Assembly: GCA_030065855.1 (NCBI GenBank)
Contig: JASJCT010000017.1
Span: 1 to 64,000 of the forward strand
Direction of reading: 5' to 3'
Source: Myxococcota bacterium
GTDB taxonomy: Bacteria; Myxococcota_A; Polyangia; JAAYKL01
Length of the DNA: 64,000 nt
A program made the translations under genes and the position numbers. Positions 62,230-64,000 of this stretch are shown here, one piece after another. How positions within the stretch are numbered: the first letter of the stretch is position 1; every line of letters begins with the position of its first letter. Below the pieces are notes generated by a model. It was given only the letters and a program-made list of their open reading frames with translations. It was not told the origin of the DNA and did no database searches.

Positions 62230-63027
62230 TCAGTTGCTTTCGGTCGTGTCATAGGTCACGGGCTGCAGCCGCTTGGTCATCCACCGCACGGCCAGGAGAT
62301 CTAAAAGTCCGGGGATCGCCCGGTTCCACATGTTGTACTTGGCCCTGCCACTTGTCCTGGGAAGGTGGTGCACGGGAATCTCGATCACCTTGTACCCCAG
62401 CAGGTTCACATAGTACCCGATGAAGCGGTGCATCCCCCTGTATTGCAGGGGGACCTTCAGTGCTACGTCTTTCCTGATGATCCGGATGCCGCACGACGTA
62501 TCGCGCACCACGTCTCGAATGATCATTTTTCTGAACGCCTTGCCCACTTTGGAAGAGAACTTTCGAATCAGGTTATCCTTGCGCTTTCCCGACCTGTCCC
62601 CTTGTACCATCGGCGCTTTTTCATCAACGGCCCGTTTGTACATCAGGGGTAGGTCCGCGGGATCATTTTGGCGATCCGTGTCGATGGTGGCGATATAACG
62701 CCCCTGGGCCACCTGAAATCCGGCCAGATAGGCGGCCCCTTTGCCATCCCCGGTCACTGGTGGGCGATTGGTCATGGTGATGCACCGCAGCCAGGGCTTG
62801 TCCCTCATAGCCACCTGTACCTTGGCGCGCGTCTCGTCGGTAGAACCGTCGTCCACCACAATGGCTTCGAACGATATTGTAGACTGCTCGAACGCACGCC
62901 CCAAATCCTCCAAAAATGGAATAATGTTATCCTCTTCGTTTTGAGCGGGCGCAACCACAGAAAGATCTACGGAAGATTTTGGTGCGGTGGTGTTTACTTC
63001 GCTATCCACGTCGATGCTCTTTATCAA
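62230..63027 (-). CDS. Glycosyltransferase family 2 (dolichyl/undecaprenyl-phosphate sugar transferase type)
   Basis: A 265-residue GT2 enzyme. The nucleotide-sugar site has VVAPAQNEEDNI near residue 25 and EAIVVDDGSTDETR near 55; the metal site is IDTDRQNDPADLP near 117, with the usual D-x-D variant. The acceptor-side part includes RDVVRDTSCGIRII and HHLPRTSGRAKYN near residue 240. There are no C-terminal transmembrane helices, so it is the soluble DPM1-like form. It lies immediately upstream of the LAB_N gene; such pairs are associated with lipid A aminosugar transfer or related modification. Sugar donor unknown. Confidence 0.9.
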   Translation of the reverse strand: MIKSIDVDSEVNTTAPKSSVDLSVVAPAQNEEDNIIPFLEDLGRAFEQSTISFEAIVVDDGSTDETRAKVQVAMRDKPWLRCITMTNRPPVTGDGKGAAYLAGFQVAQGRYIATIDTDRQNDPADLPLMYKRAVDEKAPMVQGDRSGKRKDNLIRKFSSKVGKAFRKMIIRDVVRDTSCGIRIIRKDVALKVPLQYRGMHRFIGYYVNLLGYKVIEIPVHHLPRTSGRAKYNMWNRAIPGLLDLLAVRWMTKRLQPVTYDTTESN

Positions 63028-63090
63028 TCCGCTTGAAAAAAGGATACACCCAGGTAGAAAAAATCAAAAGAAAATATCGTGAAACGCCAG

Positions 63091-63705
63091 CTAAGTAGCC
63101 AACTCCCGGAAAACAAGCTGGATGCCCTCGGCCTTTAGTTCGTTGGCAAGTGTTTGCCAGACCTGAGCATTGGGATCGGCTGTCCCAGCTGCTTCGCATA
63201 CTAGTATGACGCGACGGGGTCTTTTTCTCAATACTTCTGCAGAGATCCGATCTGCCACGCGGCTCAAACCCTCTGGATCAGAAAGGCCGATCGTCGCGGC
63301 CACGACAGTGCGCTCATCTAACCTGAAGATAGGCGTTCGCTCGGCGGCAAACCGCGTCCATTTGGCCTGCCAACTGGTTTTTTCTGCATGGGATATCCGC
63401 TCTGCAGCAAGCGGGGCAAGGTGGGTTGCCCATGGTATGGCGGCAATGCCGCGGGCGGCGATGGCTGTGTCGATCGATACTAAGGCCCCGATGATCCTTG
63501 CGGTAGGGAGGTTTGAGGCAGTCAGGTGCTCTGCAATTGCTGAGATGCGTTCGATCGCATCCCGACAAGCCAGGTGGTCATTGCTTGGCAGTGGCGTTTC
63601 TGCCGCCGGTAACAGTGCCTCGGCAATGGCACTGAGTACCTTGTCCGATGACTGGGCAAGGGCGGTTAAAACAGCTTTTTTGATTGCCGTGCCGGTCCGG
63701 GTCAT
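63091..63705 (-). CDS. Unknown protein in envelope-lipid cluster
   Basis: A 204-residue protein I do not recognise. The start at 63705 overlaps the stop of the acyltransferase gene as ATGA, showing coupling. The N-terminal half is helical (AIKKAVLTALAQSSDKVLSA). It contains RIIGALVSIDTAIAARG near residue 85 and a C-terminal Rossmann-like stretch RKRPRRVILVCEAAGTADP. There is no signal peptide. The C-terminus faintly recalls the nucleotide-binding part of eIF2B-like or sugar-phosphate proteins, but this is weak. Its place suggests a role linked to lipid acylation. Confidence 0.6.
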   Translation of the reverse strand: MTRTGTAIKKAVLTALAQSSDKVLSAIAEALLPAAETPLPSNDHLACRDAIERISAIAEHLTASNLPTARIIGALVSIDTAIAARGIAAIPWATHLAPLAAERISHAEKTSWQAKWTRFAAERTPIFRLDERTVVAATIGLSDPEGLSRVADRISAEVLRKRPRRVILVCEAAGTADPNAQVWQTLANELKAEGIQLVFRELAT

Positions 63706-64000
63706 GGCAACGCCTCGCTGCTGGGTCTTGTTTTCCAGCGCTCGTGAAACCACACCCATTGGGATGGATGTCGCCGGATATGTCTCTCCAGTGCCCCGGT
63801 TAGCACAGCTGTGGCTGCTTGTGGATCCATGGGAATGGGGCACTGTTCAATATCCACGATGTGGGTGCGGTGAGCAGCCCGATGAATGGCCCCTATCACT
63901 ACCGGCGCCTGGGTTCGGGTAGCAAAGGTCGCCGCTCCCAAGGGGGTATGGGCGAGCCTACCAAAGAATTTTACAAACACACTGGGCACGCGCGTGTCCT
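63702..64000 (-). CDS. LpxL/HtrB-like lipid A acyltransferase, partial
   Basis: The gene runs off the right edge of the window; only the last 98 or so residues are present. Visible are VKFFGRLAHTPLGAATFATR with the common TQAPVVIG, then the C-terminal signature PSQWVWFHERWKTRP that closes LpxL/LpxM-type acyltransferases. The catalytic HxxxxD motif would lie outside the window. The family adds fatty acyl chains to lipid A precursors or other glycolipids at the inner membrane. It overlaps the next gene by four bases, so the cluster of four genes reads as one operon. Confidence 0.8.
   Translation of the reverse strand, partial: DTRVPSVFVKFFGRLAHTPLGAATFATRTQAPVVIGAIHRAAHRTHIVDIEQCPIPMDPQAATAVLTGALERHIRRHPSQWVWFHERWKTRPSSEALP

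Overview
The window is bacterial, of moderate GC, densely coded, and contains no rRNA, tRNA, CRISPR array, phage or intact insertion sequence that I can see. Gene content points to a Gram-negative deltaproteobacterium-type lineage (Myxococcota, Bradymonadota or Desulfobacterota relatives). The support is lipid A and acyltransferase genes, very large Cys-rich lipoproteins with Asp-Thr linkers, Lon of the AAA_32 type, glutamine synthetase III, and many ferredoxin-linked enzymes next to a complete 2-oxoglutarate dehydrogenase. I infer an organism that uses low-potential anaerobic 2-oxoacid chemistry but also tolerates or uses oxygen. The species cannot be named from the sequence. || 0-8 kb: a short rubredoxin gene, a rubrerythrin-like protein and a second ferritin-like protein form an oxidative-stress cluster, followed by indolepyruvate:ferredoxin oxidoreductase (iorA, iorB). 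Two AAA/DUF4143 ATPases, each with an inverted-repeat operator candidate at its promoter, flank a ferredoxin-nitroreductase fusion. || 7.9-15.5 kb (minus strand): one compact operon encodes a MinD/ParA-like ATPase, a four-subunit 2-oxoacid (VOR/KOR-type):ferredoxin oxidoreductase, then NuoE-, NuoF- and NuoG-N-terminus-like subunits, a HydN-like polyferredoxin and a zinc-ribbon protein. It resembles the NAD-linked half of an electron-bifurcating hydrogenase with the hydrogenase domain missing, joined to a 2-oxoacid oxidoreductase. || 15.7-31.7 kb: mixed housekeeping and envelope genes: membrane acyltransferase, alpha/beta hydrolase, GT28-like glycosyltransferase, TPR protein, acyl-CoA carboxyltransferase, an isolated CpaC-like secretin, S9 peptidase, Lon-type protease, a large FnIII-type lipoprotein and GTP cyclohydrolase II. 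|| 31.7-42.4 kb: the 2-oxoglutarate dehydrogenase operon (E1-E2-E3), a low-complexity protein, glutamine synthetase III, a patatin-like lipase and a small protein with an internal duplication. || 42.6-59.6 kb (minus strand): the most striking region. Four giant Cys-rich probable lipoproteins are ordered B'-A'-B-A in the direction of transcription. B' and B are paralogues, as are A' and A, so a two-gene module has been tandemly duplicated. The A proteins carry an Asp-Thr linker coded by a hexanucleotide-type DNA repeat and seven Cys-rich units each, with a different mix of long and short units. The B proteins share a C-terminal region of about 630 residues and differ in their disulfide-repeat arrays; B' has a LamG-like domain inserted exactly between repeat units. 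|| 60-64 kb: a polytopic membrane protein, then a minus-strand envelope-lipid cluster (LpxL-like acyltransferase cut by the window edge, an unknown 204-residue protein, GT2 glycosyltransferase, LAB_N membrane protein). Intergenic gaps hold several families of inverted-repeat, hairpin-forming elements.
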